Below are positions 39,063 to 50,819 of a stretch of DNA of 64,000 nucleotides, piece by piece. Positions within the stretch are counted from its first letter, which is position 1. Every line of letters begins with the position of its first letter. The translations under genes were made by a program, and so were the position numbers. The stretch covers positions 6,532,501 to 6,596,500 of the forward strand of contig JAPYKE020000037.1 of the NCBI GenBank assembly GCA_028554795.2. Reading direction: 5' to 3'. This DNA comes from Sinohyriopsis cumingii. Taxonomy: Eukaryota; Mollusca; Bivalvia; Unionida; Unionidae. The notes under the pieces are model-generated. The model ran no database searches and was not told the DNA's origin. It saw only the letters and a program-made list of their open reading frames with translations.

Positions 39063-39732
39063 GCATTAGTATGGGAAATATGAATGAGATTGTTGGTTGG
39101 AAATACTGCCCGACATTGAGAGTGTAGGATATCCATCCGACAAAACAAGTTCATATTTCTCCATACAAATGGAATAACCTTTTCATTATACGTTCATTTT
39201 ATTATTCTACCTAATTCCTAATTATACATATATACAACACACTACAGGAAGCTGAATGTATTCCAAACTAAATACACAAGCGCATGTTCATCATTACACA
39301 ACAACACCATTTTTAATGTGCAAATAACTGCGCCCAGATAAATTTGAATTTATTCGCCTATTTACATAACTTTTGAAAGAAAATGACGGCGTTGGTCTAT
39401 TTTATTTGAAATTTGGAATCCTATTATGATGAATGCGTAATGCAATAACGTTTCCCTTTAATCTGGAATTAATTTATTTGTTATGTTTGTAGTTTCTACG
39501 AAATTTCATGATTATGGGCTGGCTATGTCTGTGCAAATTCTACATTAAGTAGGTCGTATCTCAGCGGCGACGGAGCAGCGTGCTGACATCGGCAAATGTG
39601 TTTCTGTTCTGTCATTGAATGTTTGAAATCAAAATATGGGAAAATATTAGGTCTTTTAATTGCAAATATCACAAACAAACCCCGTTATGGAATATAATGT
39701 TTATTTTATTTTGAATTCAGTAAGGAGGATAG
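39063..39732 (+). repeat. Dispersed repeat with inverted-repeat arms, copy B
   Basis: Collinear diverged copy of 9426-10102. The arms are GCATTAGTATGGGAAATATG at 39063-39082 and an imperfect inverse at 39151-39172. Between them is the conserved TATCCATCCGACAAAACAAG, and after them GCGCCCAGATAAATTTGAA. The copies match over about 670 bp with small indels. The frame open in copy A has stops here. Confidence 0.8.
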
Positions 39733-42700
39733 TACATGTACTATAAAGCATGTGATAGGTTGGGTGGCAAAGATTACAAATCAGGCCCTTCTCACTTTGG
39801 ACGGGGGGTGGGGGTTACTACCCATTATGAATATTACTGGTCCTAGATTCCAACCGGATATTTATGACATATGGGTTCAACATCTTACTGCCAGCAGAAA
39901 TGGTTTTCTGTAATGTTTTTCCCAGTCAATAATTTATGGATATAGTATGTCATGTACTATGCTTGTTTATTTCTCTCTTCTCAGTTCTGACTTTACCATT
40001 GAAGGCTATTATGTTCTTACACATGCGGTATTCTTGGTTATTAAAATTATATATATACACAGATAACTGAAGGTGAGTTCTCATTATTACCTAACAATTG
40101 TATTTACTGGGGATGTAGCAATTGATGGTCTGAGAATTCAAGTTAACTGGTTCAAAACTTGGGAAAACATCAAACTGTTTTCTTCTTTTGACAGTTCAGG
40201 CATCTTAAAGTTTTGCATCTTTATCTTTCTGATGACTGTGGTACACAAGTTATAAACTTTGCCTTAGAATGATCCTGATTGTTGATACTTGTTACTGAAT
40301 GGGGTGGGGGGGAAGTAACAAAATTATTAAAGGTGGAATGTATGCAAACCATGCTGGAAATACATGTGTCAGCAACTGCAACATGTAAGCTTCAATCGAT
40401 CTGGAAACTATAAGCTTTATGCTGTAAATAAGAACAGTTCACAACCTGTATAAAAGATGATTTTGTGTTTGATTAACTGGAACTGTTAATTTATTATGTT
40501 AAGAAATTTATTATTTTAACCCTAGTAAATGTAATATAATTAGGTCAAAAGTTCCAGTTTGTTTATTGTTTCCAAAATTGATTATTGTAACTGGAAGAAC
40601 CTGTTTCTAAGTTTTAAATGAACTGAAAGAGATATTGTTTACTCAAGTGATATAAAATAAAAGTTTAAAATGAACTGAAAGAAATATTGTTTATTCAAGT
40701 GATACAAAATAAATGTAAAAGTTTATATTCATTAAGAAGTGTATTATCTATTGCAAATAAATGAAGATTTATCTTATTTTGTTCTTTACTTGTATAAAAA
40801 ATTATACCTGGATTGGGCAGTAATTACTTGGACTCCATTTGGAAAAGAAAAATCTATATGTTCTAAATACATAATGTTCATATCATAATGCTCTTGTAAT
40901 GGATGATTATGCTTTTCAGCTGACTTTACCATATTGCCAAGTGAACTAATAGTATGGCCTTCGGTGTGGCCCACTAATCATATTTGTAAATGAATTGTGC
41001 ATACAATAGAGAAATAGCTCTTAAAATATCTTATGAGTTGAACAATGTGTGCACAAAAATAAACAAGAAGCAAATCTTTGAACTTGTGTGCCACACATGC
41101 AAGCGAATTGGTGGTATTCATATGTAACTTGTGTACTCTTATGGCTTTTGTCTGTATTACTTTCAGCCATTTCTATACACACACCAGAACACAACCTTTT
41201 TTGCTTGATTCAGGTGCTAATGCAAAACCTATTTCAGCTGTAACTGAAGTATACAGAATTTTTCCTGATGTTGAGGCCTACTGCTGTGTAGACAGAATAA
41301 CTGTTAGTCATCAAATCAAATGGAAGACAACAGTGTGCAGTTGAAGAAAATGATATATACCCAATACCATTTAGAGCTATCTTTAAAAAAAGTCACAATG
41401 CACACTGATACAAGTGTTGAAAATGCACAAGATTATTCTCAAAGCCAAGCCCAGGACAAGTGGTTTTAGAAAATGCATTTGTTTCACCTACATTTTAACT
41501 GAACCCAAAAGTTCAGTCTCTTGCCTAAAATTCAATCAGATGTATGCATTTATTCCATAAAACACAAAGAAATAATGTACCAAATCATTTTCATTATTGG
41601 GTTAGGTAGTAGGCTGTGTTAAAGAGTGCAATCACTTTATTGACCTTTTTCCATTTCGTTCTCATTTATTATAAAATGACATTTCTTAGTGGAGTGCTAG
41701 CAACTGTAACTTGAGGAATATTTTGTACATGCTGGCCTAAGTGTCATGAATAATCTGTGGTACAAATTGCTTTATTAGGTATAAAACTATCATGAGACTT
41801 GCTTGATTAAATCCTGAATTTGTCATTTACACTGGTAAAATTTACAATCTGTGACAGTTTGGGATCTCTTTTTTGCAGTAATCACTTTGCCTTCATAGTC
41901 AATGAATTCAAGCCATTGATAACTATCAAACCATTGTGGCTGAAAATGTGATTGTCTCTTAGTTGTGTCCTATTTGATAATTTTGCTGCCACATAGTCTG
42001 GATTATGTCTCTGAAGAAATAGTTCATCTAGACTCTGTTGCAGTCTTACATTTTATATGTTCAATTTAATGAATTTTCTTTCTTTGAATCATCCTGATGT
42101 CATAACTTGCGAAAATGGTTTAGTAAATAATATTTATTCTAACAGAAAGGATCACCTCAATTGACAACTCCTCCTACTAAAGTGATCATGGCATACATTT
42201 TATCTTTGAAATTCAAATATTGCCCGCTCCTTAATTAGTATAACTAATTCATACCGCACATTGAAGGTGATCCTATGCATAATCAGTTTAAAAAAATAAA
42301 GACTCAATACTATCATTTAATCACTGCATACAGGAAACAGACACTTGTGTCTGTAAAGTGCCTTTCATTGGATTACTTTGGTTTATTAAAACCAAACAGC
42401 GATCCACTCAGGATTTTCTAGGGTAGATACAGAGAATATAATATGGTCATTCAGAACACTATCAATACATCAGACTAGATTGTTTTTATTATTATTTAGC
42501 CAAAATAACTTAATAAGTCAAATAGCAAATATGAGGATAGTTTATGTGGAAATTGCATTGAATCATCTGATCCCAGAAGATTTGATACAATGTCACTGGC
42601 TGTGGTAATCATCAAGTGCATTTGCACGGCACCATACGAATTATCAAGATACCTTAAGCTGGAAAGATGAAGAAAAAGAAAAACGATGACGCAAAGACAA

Positions 42701-43412
42701 ATTCTGCAAACTGTATGCGAAAAACATTCCACAGATTACAGATGAAAACTTACTATATTATGCTTGAAGATATTAATAAATTCTGGATTACTTCCTCCAG
42801 TCTGCTACAATAATTCATGCCCATTGTACTTAGAAATAGATCACAATCCTTGCAGTATTTTGTGTGGGCCACAATATCTTAATTGATGCAGCTGATGCTC
42901 CATTCTTCAGTTCAGTGTTGATTCAAACATAGCAATGTCCCTTTGGGATGTGTGCATAAATAAAGAATGCCTGTCCCTTCATTACCACACTTATTGAATT
43001 TATCATGTCTCTCTGACAACTGTACCTTGTGAGAAGAATTTTATAAACAAACTGGACATACAGTATTGCTAGACATATACTCAGACCTGAGACTGCATGA
43101 AAGACTGCTTACTTGTGAGGCATTATCAGTGCTGGGGCTTGAGGTAATAACTTGCTATATGTTTGGTAAGGCAAAATAAGGAGCCTTATGACTTAAATTA
43201 AGTTGAAACTGTGAAAAAACAAAAGGTTCAAATGCATTAAACTTCTGTTTTTCCTCATTTGTTATATTACAGTGCCATGAATGGTCCTTTCTTTTATCTG
43301 TTTAATCTTTTGCCAATTTTAAGTCATCATCACTAACCAAGTCTCTAAATCAATTCTTGGTATATTTAGCTTAAATGGTGTCTACTGTTCCATTAAATCA
43401 TTGATTGTTTAG
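39733..43412. other. Intergenic sequence
   Basis: No gene could be supported. It includes a two-copy tandem duplication (40619-40720). The frame at 41078-41344 contains LLDSGA, but without any further retroelement domain. Confidence 0.4.
40619..40720 (+). repeat. Two-unit tandem duplication
   Basis: A unit of about 52 bp starting TGAACTGAAAGAGATATTGT is repeated once with a few substitutions (second unit from about 40670). Confidence 0.8.
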
Positions 43413-43560
43413 CTTGCTTGTATGGAGCTTAACACCATTTTTCAGGACATCATAGGCTTTACATGGCAGCCAGCATATTTATTGGAGGAAATCAACACAC
43501 ATAACGCTACTGGGAAGCTTTCTCATATACACACATTGGTTGGACTAGAGAGAGTTGATT
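43413..43560 (-). mobile_element. Diverged SINE-like fragment (second family)
   Basis: Aligns with the SINE at 48795-48983. Shared text includes 'ttaac.c.atttttcag', 'taggct.tacatgg.(a/g)gccag' and 'ggaagctttctca.ata..cacattgg'. The end with the tRNA-like box is lost. It is old, and no target duplication was seen. Confidence 0.6.
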
Positions 43561-44157
43561 AGTTTGAGTGATGTGTGTGCCTAGACCATTCTGTAACCCA
43601 GGGCCCCATGACTGAATACAGTTTAAAGAAATTAGCCCTAATTCAAATTCCTTGTTGCGTTTAAATCATAATACCCACCATACAAAGTGACACATGTCTC
43701 AAGATTTTCCAATTTGTATATTTGTTGCAACTTTTAATCCTGAGTTGATGCATGTGGATGTGGAAATTCAGTTACTGAATACTTAGCTACTTATATAAGG
43801 AACTCTCACATTGGTAAAAGCTTGCAATTGGGATTCTATTTGCAAGAGGGCAATTAATTGTTCAAAACACTGTTTTAGCTAGCTACATATGCCAAGGGTT
43901 GATGTATAAAAAAGAGGACCAGGAAATCCTAGCTGGTGAAGATAATTGTATCCAAACTTGGTAGAAAGCGAGAAGGCCTTTTAATTTTGTACAGCAGTTT
44001 CATTAAGGAACCAACTATAATACCATTAGAAGTCTATGAGCAAAAACCACATTTAGGACCAACTAGACATCAAAACCACATGCAGAGTTCCATTTACGGC
44101 CAACTAGACATCAAATAGGTCATCTAGTGAAAGCACAATATCAAAATAACCAGCCAT
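43561..44157. other. Intergenic sequence
   Basis: AT-rich. The frame at 43936-44118 partly overlaps small internal repeats ('aactagacatcaaa' twice, 44060 and 44101). Nothing further recognised. Confidence 0.35.
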
Positions 44158-44490
44158 CTAGGAGAAGTAGCAATGAAACGGTTTTCCAGATGCCCATTAA
44201 AACAGCCATATTGGAGGTTAGATTGGCACTATTTTCATTAACGTCCAACTTGACATACGAAGTCTTTCATTTATATGACGATTCATTCAGGAGAAGTAGT
44301 GATAACAAGATTTTCAGGATGGCCACGTTGGTGGCCTTATAGGATGTCCGTACAGCACCATAATTCTCATTCAGGACCTGCTAGACATCAACATAAGTAT
44401 TTTGTACACATGTTGACACGCTGACACAATTATCCATTCAGAAGTAGCGATAAAAAGTTTCTTAATATGGCCACTGTGGCAACCACATTG
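44158..44490 (+). repeat. Degenerate tandem repeat of about 130-150 bp
   Basis: Three units share 'GGAGAAGTAG(C/T)GATAA.A.G.TTTTC' followed by 'atggccac.(g/t)tgg(t/c)ggcc'-type text. They start near 44160, 44290 and 44441. Confidence 0.6.
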
Positions 44491-45019
44491 TATATGTTAG
44501 TGGCACCATCATGTTTTTTCTTCCGGATATTTTCACACAAATATCATATTTAAAGATAACATGAATTCATACAAGATCTTGTCAGTTTATTTCATAACAG
44601 ATTTTTCTCCCATATTAACATAATCTTTTGAGGACATTTATACATTATAGTTCTAGAAATTTTTCATAGTGCCAGAAACTTTTAAAATCACAACAGAAAG
44701 TGTTATGTTGTATCTTTATTCAGCACTGAAAAATATTTATGAACTGTTAAAGTTTTTTCCCCTATATTAACTTAATTTAATGAAGATTATCAGACTATAA
44801 CCTTTCCATTGGATTTATTTTTTCTAACATGGCGTAAAATGTATATGTTATAGTAACCAATTTTTACATTGCCTTCACCATCGCAGAAATCTCTATTGTC
44901 AATTTCCTAGTAAAGAAGAGCCAAGAAAATCAATGGACAGTTAATATTCGCTTCAGGGACACGGACCTGAGGCAAATATATCATTGTTAAATCAAACATT
45001 TTTATTGTGTTTCCTTTGA

Positions 45020-45021
<2 letters not shown>
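44491..45021. other. Intergenic sequence
   Basis: AT-rich. Nothing recognised. Confidence 0.4.

Positions 45022-45107
<86 letters not shown>
45022..45107. repeat. (AT)n microsatellite
   Basis: Pure AT array of about 43 units. Confidence 0.97.
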
Positions 45108-45108
<1 letters not shown>

Positions 45109-45558
45109 TTGCTGTTACTAAACGAATGCTGGTGACCCAGTTGATAACATAAGGATTTCAAAGCAAGTATGAGGAAATGAGAAACATGGCCAAAGAAAAT
45201 GCATACTAAGGTTCTACTTTGTAATTATTATGTACTTCTAACCAGCAGGGACAGGGGTAAACAGACCTCGTAAAATGCCGATTTGAGCCTTGTATCCACA
45301 AGACGGGTTGGGGTGAACTGACCTTTTTGGGGTTTTAATGGTCAGTCTTTAAAATTGAGGCCTTAAAAATGCTGAGATCTTATATTAAAAATGACAATTC
45401 GAGCCTTGCAGATTCGTGTCCACATGTGCCCAAATAAAAAGGGGGGGGGGAGTGCAAGGGGCAAGCTTGTTGATGTGTTATAAAATAACTGACTTATCAT
45501 TGGTGTGCTGACAGGTGATGTGTAATTAAATCACTGTTGTAATATTAATAATGAGTGA

Positions 45559-45741
45559 GTCTGCACTAAGGAATTTCATACAGCTAAACTAGCTCAACAA
45601 CTAGAGGAAATTAAGAAATATATCCACGTTTGTGATTCTGTCAAATGGCAGCTACAACAGCATCAGGATGCTCAAGTGGCGTTTACAGATGGGACGTGTT
45701 TGGATTTTGCCCTCAAGCTGGAGCAGTCGATGGGTATATAA
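45559..45741 (+). CDS. Unassigned exon-like frame
   Basis: An open frame of about 60 codons between stops. It contains AKLAQQLEEIKKYIHVCDSV and later TDGTCLDFALKLEQSMG, which looks like a helical, possibly coiled-coil protein. A possible acceptor (TTTCATACAG) precedes 45584, and a possible donor (ATGG|GTATAT) follows 45733. I do not recognise the family, and no partner exon was found. Confidence 0.35.
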   Translation, partial: VCTKEFHTAKLAQQLEEIKKYIHVCDSVKWQLQQHQDAQVAFTDGTCLDFALKLEQSMGI

Positions 45742-46056
45742 ATCGCCGTGGTCGGATATTACCCTCAAGCTGGGGTAATGGATTGGTAAACTCTTATCCA
45801 AAGTCGGGGTTTTATTCAAGCTTCATTTGCAAGTTTTTTGTGCATGTCCATGCCCTTGCATAAAACACAATTCCAAGTTTTTTTTTATAAAGTTATATTT
45901 CAGTTGTAGCGAGGAATAATAAGTATTTGCGAGTGTTTTAATGGAATGGGTTCATTATGAATCTAGTGGTACTACATTTCAAAAGCAAAATTGGATTGAA
46001 ATGCAAGAACTGTAGTACTGAATTAGTGTTGGTTCTGAATCGTTGAATGGAATTGT

Positions 46057-46375
46057 GTGTGTGTGATTGGATTTGTAACGTAGCTTGAATAATTTTTCAG
46101 TCATATTGCTACGATGTCTGCAGTGTGGCAGTTTATAGTGATGTCTAGCACTGGGGCATCATGCTGCAGACATGTAGCATGATGTCGCACCAAGTCACAT
46201 TATCCTGGCACCAGGCCGACAAGTCCTAACACTAACCTCTTAATGCTGAGCGTCTAGCGAGGCAGATGTTATTACCATTTTTGTAAGTCTTTGGTATGAC
46301 ATGGCCGGGGTTCGAACCCACAACTTCCCGCTTCTGAGGCGGACGCTCTAACCACTAGGACACTGGAGCAGTCAT
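46057..46375 (-). mobile_element. tRNA-derived SINE, copy 3
   Basis: The tRNA-like head on the - strand begins at 46375 (GTGTCCTAGTGGTTAGAGCG as A box, GTTGTGGGTTCGAACCCC as B box). The body has the shared core CAGTCATATTGCTACGATG, and the end is a GT run at 46057-46065. A perfect 11-bp target-site duplication, AATGGAATTGT, lies at 46046-46056 and 46376-46386. Confidence 0.92.
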
Positions 46376-46386
46376 AATGGAATTGT

Positions 46387-47661
46387 AACAATTACAATGG
46401 AAGCAATTTGTATTATGCTTGTTGGGGCATTCCTCACTGATGCCTGTCAGTGATATCGTCACGGGAATGAGTAACAGCCACATTTTGTAAGAACAAGGTG
46501 TAGTTGGTGAACAGGACAGCCACTTTTCTGCCATTTCACGTGGCATCATATCATATGATCTTCCCTCATTTTCCTCCATTTCCATGTATTTGGCCATGAA
46601 AGCAATGAAGACCTAGAGAGATTTAATAAAAATTGTAATTTAACTTGCTTTCATAATAGTCTGTGGGAGGGGTCCTCTTTCAGGCTGTCAGTGTCATCGT
46701 CGTGGAGAGGTGTAACCCAGTTAACAGTTACATGTTGCAATAACATTGCCATAAGATTGTGGCAACGTTGTCATATAATGTTGTGGCAATGTGATTTGGT
46801 GAACTTGCTGGAATGCTGTTTAATATTATAAAAAAAACCTTCCTACAACATCCTCACAACATATAAAACCTAATTGCAAATCTGATGAATGCTGCTTGTG
46901 TTTCTGAAACACATATTCCCTACTGGTGGCAAGAATATCCAAATCTACATTACAAAATGAAAACATTACCATCCATCTAGGATTTGCGAATGTATGAAAT
47001 CCTCTTATTGGGTAGTTTGAGTAACAGGCTTTACAGCAGGGCCTTCCGTTAGATTTAAATGTGGCAGGTAAGTTGACAAAGTAGGGCGGGGGTTGGGGGA
47101 ACCTACCCCAATGGGGATAATTAATTTTTTTTAAAGTAGCATTGTGTAAGGTAAAGGTAGATAAAGAATCCACTGAATTTACAGCCTGAAGGTTCAGACA
47201 TTTGTTTTTAAGAGACAAAAATGAAAGAAGGAAACAATACAACAGATATTTTAATATTACTTTATTTTCTAAATTTAATTAAGATTATGAATCAGAATCA
47301 GTCTCCAACTCGACTGTAAAGTTTATCTGTTACTTCTTCTGCTCAGGCACCTGCAAATTAAAAAAATAAATGTAATGCTTAAATAAAGTCATATCATCTC
47401 AGCACTACTTACATATGCAGAAGTCATGTCAACTAGCATTATGAAAATGTATGAAATTTTCTTCACTGCACTTCCCTTAATATCTTTAAGCCAAGGTACA
47501 AAGTAACTTTGCACTTACTTGTCATTTCAGGCAAATGGATGGTGCAATCAATTTGCGCAAAGATGAATTTATTTTGTCCAAATATTTCATGTGAATAAAA
47601 ATTCCAAATGGAGGCACTTGTCCAATCAGACAAGATGTATGTAAATTGTAGTTAGCTGTAC
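46387..47661. other. Intergenic sequence and possible 3' end of the minus-strand gene
   Basis: Minus-strand frames at 46355-46597 and 46826-47242 are open but have no recognisable domain. The second could be partly 3' UTR of the DUF4806-like gene. Confidence 0.3.
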
Positions 47662-47911
47662 TCAAGCTCTGATAGTAGTGGCAATAGGATAAGCTGATTT
47701 TGTTATCAATTTAAAAATGCATCCGCTTTGCAAATACCATGCTTTAAAAGACGAAAGTGAATCCAATATTGATGAAATAAGAGTCATTTGGATAACCTTG
47801 TATTTTATCCTTCTGCGTTGGTTGGGTGCATACTTGAGGGTTTCCGATATGGCCTCTTCCATTCCATTTGCCTTTGCTTTGCCATTATTTTTGAAGCAGG
47901 CTTCTGCAAGA
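47662..47911 (-). CDS. DUF4806-like gene, possible last exon
   Basis: Downstream of a good acceptor on the - strand (TATTACTCTTGCAG) the frame reads ACFKNNGKAKANGMEEAISE, then TLKYAPNQRRR. The 'ai...L..ap' helix resembles the tail of DUF4806-type proteins. The phase does not join cleanly to the exon at 48113-48259, so either the donor chosen there is wrong or the locus carries a frameshift. The stop is at about 47662. Confidence 0.4.
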
Positions 47912-48112
47912 GTAATACAATGTTTTAAAATAAGTTTCTCAACAAAAGGATGCATTGCATTTTTCCAAATGACAGCAATAATCAATGGAATATTTTTAAA
48001 ACGCGTACTTTGAAATGTGGTCTCGAGTTGCTTTATCCATTCATTTAAAAATCTCTGGCAAGTCACATGCAAAACAGACAATTTAAATCAAGCCATACTT
48101 TCTCATTAAAAC

Positions 48113-48259
48113 CTGACATATCACAAGCTCCTGAAATGCTTTTTTCCCTTTACGTCGCTTTAGGCTTTACTCTGGCCAGTCTTTTGTTCCAAGCTTTTTC
48201 ATCATCCTGCAGAAACTATCCCCAATTGTATACCTGCCAAGGGAGCTCAAGTAGCGTAT
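48113..48259 (-). pseudogene. DUF4806-like domain exon with in-frame stop
   Basis: Follows acceptor ATATTTTCAG. It joins exon 48591-48782 in phase 0, so the protein passes from NTKKM to IRYLSSLGRYTIGDSF and CRMMKKLGTKDW. The domain pattern 'L..lGg.t..d...rmm.k.gtn.lw..ys.kGrkGK.aF..l.ic' then continues as SLKRRKGKKAFQELVICQ. A TAA (48167-48169) sits in the same frame in between, where the family usually has Tyr. The frame continues coherently past the stop, so this is a nonsense mutation, a sequencing error, or a pseudogene. DUF4806 proteins have no firmly known function. Confidence 0.6.
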
Positions 48260-48266
48260 CTGAAAA

Positions 48267-48300
<34 letters not shown>

Positions 48301-48322
48301 TTATTTTTATATTATTATTAGT
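48267..48322. repeat. (TTA)n microsatellite
   Basis: TTA/TAG triplet array immediately upstream (on the - strand) of the 3' splice site at 48259. It supplies part of that intron's end. Confidence 0.9.
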
Positions 48323-48590
48323 AGTAGTATTTCATGATCGATGTGACAAAATATGCTTGTATATAGTTCTTTTTTGCCATGGTTTTGCAAGCAAATGTAT
48401 TTTCTCTAACTTGAAAAAAATTGATAACACTAACTACGCAACACATTGTACTAACAACAATTATAAAATAAATTAACCACCGTGAATATATTAACTTCAC
48501 AAATGACATTCACTCAAAGACTGATGTTCACTACAGCAAATAAAGGTTATAACAGTTTTTATTTTAATAGAAAATAAGGCTCCAATTTAC

Positions 48591-48782
48591 CATCTTCTTG
48601 GTATTCTCCTCCAACCTCTGGCAAAGGCCCTCTAGTTTCTCCACTGAATCACATGGCATTTCAAGAATTTCTTCTCTATATTCTGTGTCTGGGCCTTGTG
48701 TATGAACTAAACCTTTCCTTTGTAGGGCCAGCTGCTCCAGCAAATTCTCAATATTTGTGTCCAGTTTCATAAGTACACTGAA
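48591..48782 (-). CDS. DUF4806-like gene, central exon
   Basis: Exon of 64 codons, phase 0 at both ends, between ATTTCCAG and ATG|GTAAAT on the - strand. It reads FSVLMKLDTNIENLLEQLAL, then EEILEMPCDSVEKLEGLCQR and LEENTKKM. Proteins with a C-terminal DUF4806 domain have a similar coiled stretch followed by 'lPc.....l..l...l.......l' leading into the domain. The next exon continues it in phase. The upstream acceptor has been hit by a SINE (48795-48983). Confidence 0.7.
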
Positions 48783-48794
48783 CTGGAAATCTGT

Positions 48795-48983
48795 TGTTGT
48801 TGTTGTTCTATGGTTTAACGCAATTTTTCAGCACAAAATAGGCTATACATGGAGGCCAGTGTAAATGGTGGAGGAAGAACCCGGGAAACCCCCGGAAAGA
48901 ACCACCGACCCACGAGAAGGTACTGGCAAGCTTTCTCACATAACCACATTGGCCGAATCCGAGACTCGAACTCATGCAGACAG
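48795..48983 (-). mobile_element. SINE (second family) inserted at a splice acceptor
   Basis: A 189-bp element bounded by a perfect 13-bp target-site duplication, ACTGGAAATCTGT, at 48782-48794 and 48984-48996. The high-coordinate end on the - strand carries GAGTTCGAGTCTCGG, a good RNA polymerase III B-box-like sequence. The low-coordinate end is (TGTTGT)n, a short tail on the opposite strand. Related diverged text is at 43413-43560. The duplicated target contains the 3' splice site of the DUF4806-like exon. Confidence 0.85.
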
Positions 48984-48996
48984 ACTGGAAATCTGT

Positions 48997-49829
48997 AAGA
49001 CATTTGTGATGAAATTAGTTTTGAAAGATCAAGATCATTACTATTAACTCCTTATAAAGATCTGTACAGTGAACATGGGTTTAACAATGAAATATATTTA
49101 TGGAATGAAATACATGGTTTTTTGTACAATTTATTTGAAAATAAACAAAACTTTTCCCTGTAATCCTTTATTCTTTTATTCCCTAGTCATATTGTTTCAC
49201 TGCTGGTGTCTGTAAAGTCTGCATTCAATGTAGATGGCTTAGGCGTCTGACTTACAGATGACAATGGTATACCTAAGAAAGGAAAATAAAAAACCCAATG
49301 GAATGATGAACAGAGTAGACACATCAATGAAAATTTTTTATTGTTTATTTGCATTATGACCTATAATTTAATTAATTAACATCTCACAATGTTCAGAAAT
49401 ATCAGTATCTAAACTACAAGAGCTTGTGCTTTCATGTCATGATCTTCCATTTTCCAAACAAATACTGATGTTGACTCAATGTGTATGAAATTAGCATTGA
49501 ACACTAACATTCAAAATGTCTACAAGATGACAAGACTATTATCAACTGAAATGACAACAAACCAATGAGTTTTACATGCACTGAACATAAGCCTTGTTAG
49601 ATACTATAAAATGTGTTTTTAGTTTAATGCCACAAATTACCAAAAATTTAGTTAAACATAAAATAGTTCTACTGCGTTAGATGAGAATTAAATTCATGGA
49701 TACAGTGTATAATTGACTTACTCATATTTAGAGAGCAGTAAATGAAATAAGAGATTATATAAAAGTCAACACCTGTAGTATTTGTTTCATTATTCTATAA
49801 TGTACATTTTTTCCATCCTCAATACTTAC
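48997..49829. other. Intron of the DUF4806-like gene
   Basis: AT-rich intron on the - strand. A possible small exon at 49189-49274 did not fit the phases of its neighbours. Confidence 0.4.
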
Positions 49830-49919
49830 TAGTTGCAGAGGAACTGGCAGAGAGAAATCTTTATATTCTCCACTCCAGAGTGGATGGGGTTGGGGATAGT
49901 GTTGTCCTTCTGGATACAG
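49830..49919 (-). CDS. DUF4806-like gene, proline-rich exon
   Basis: Exon of 30 codons, phase 0 at both ends, between TACATTTAG and CTA|GTAAGT. It reads LYPEGQHYPQPHPLWSGEYK, then DFSLPVPLQL. Its phase lets it join directly to FSVLMKL of the next exon. Low-complexity proline-rich sequence before a coiled stretch is usual for this kind of protein. The function is unknown. Confidence 0.6.
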
Positions 49920-50257
49920 CTAAATGTACAAAAATAATCACTAGTCCTTAATTCAGTAAAAAAAACCCAAAGAAACCAGACTGGATTTTTTGGCATGTAA
50001 ACAAAATGCATACTGATCAAAATGACCACTGTATGTAAGGCAGTGATACAATATATCACAAAATGTATTCTTTTTTTAACAAAACGTCCAATCTCATATA
50101 TACAGCATCATGAGTAAGTAAGTACTTTTAAACACATCTTATTAAACAGACAGAAAAATGATGAAATTTATGCATTCGTTTGATAAGGAATTTCCAATTG
50201 TGGCATGGTATAAAAGCAATTGATAAAAAGAAACCAGATAAACTAAATAGAACATAC

Positions 50258-50359
50258 CAGCAGGAAAAGAGGAAATCTTGGAGTCTGCAAAATACTCTCC
50301 ATTTCAGGAGGTTTTGGATGAGATGGCTGACCGGAAAGGTTTCCACTTGAGATTTTCAT
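50258..50359 (-). CDS. DUF4806-like gene, possible first coding exon
   Basis: The frame starts MKISSGNLSGQPSHPKPPEM and ends PRFPLFLL at a CTG|GTATGT donor. A stop codon lies in frame just upstream of the ATG, and an acceptor (GATATTTCAG) lies 25 nt before it. The exon is therefore either the first coding exon with a spliced 5' UTR, or an exon read in the wrong frame. The phase fits exon 49830-49919. Confidence 0.45.
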
Positions 50360-50819
50360 CTTTTTATCAGTTCTTCATTTTCATCTGAAATATCAATGAG
50401 AACTTGTAAATACTGTATGAGTCCTTGAGTACACTGACAACTTGTGACATACAGAGTTTGCAGAACAATCGCTAGCAATATTCACCACTGTTAAATCAAG
50501 CTGGTGAATTTTCACCATGAAATGCATCCAAATGCAGTGAATAAGCCTGTATTAAAGACAAAATAGTGTACAGAAATGTGCAATAAATTAGTCAAGCTCC
50601 AGACAAAACAAAAATATGATTTATCTCCGATTCATAATGACTTTTCTTGCGCTAAACATTTTACCAATGCAAATTACATTGAAATTTGTAAATTAAATGG
50701 TACAATTAAGATATGTATATCAAAAGATTACTAATCTTCAGCTTTCCAATTAATGCTAAACAAAAGTATCAAGTCATGTATTTAGTCTCTCACCACCAAT
50801 AAATGCATTATTAAGTAAT
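50360..50819. other. Intergenic or 5' flank
   Basis: AT-rich sequence upstream of the minus-strand gene. No clear promoter. Confidence 0.35.

Noticed and set aside
41078..41344. LLDSGA motif like a retroviral-type aspartic protease
   Set aside because: No flanking Gag, RT, RNase H or integrase pieces and no LTRs. A six-residue match is not enough.
49155..49274. Possible last exon of a minus-strand gene with two AATAAA signals (about 49166-49180)
   Set aside because: The frame and phase do not join exon 49830-49919, whereas that exon joins 48591-48782 exactly. The AATAAA pair is expected by chance in AT-rich sequence.
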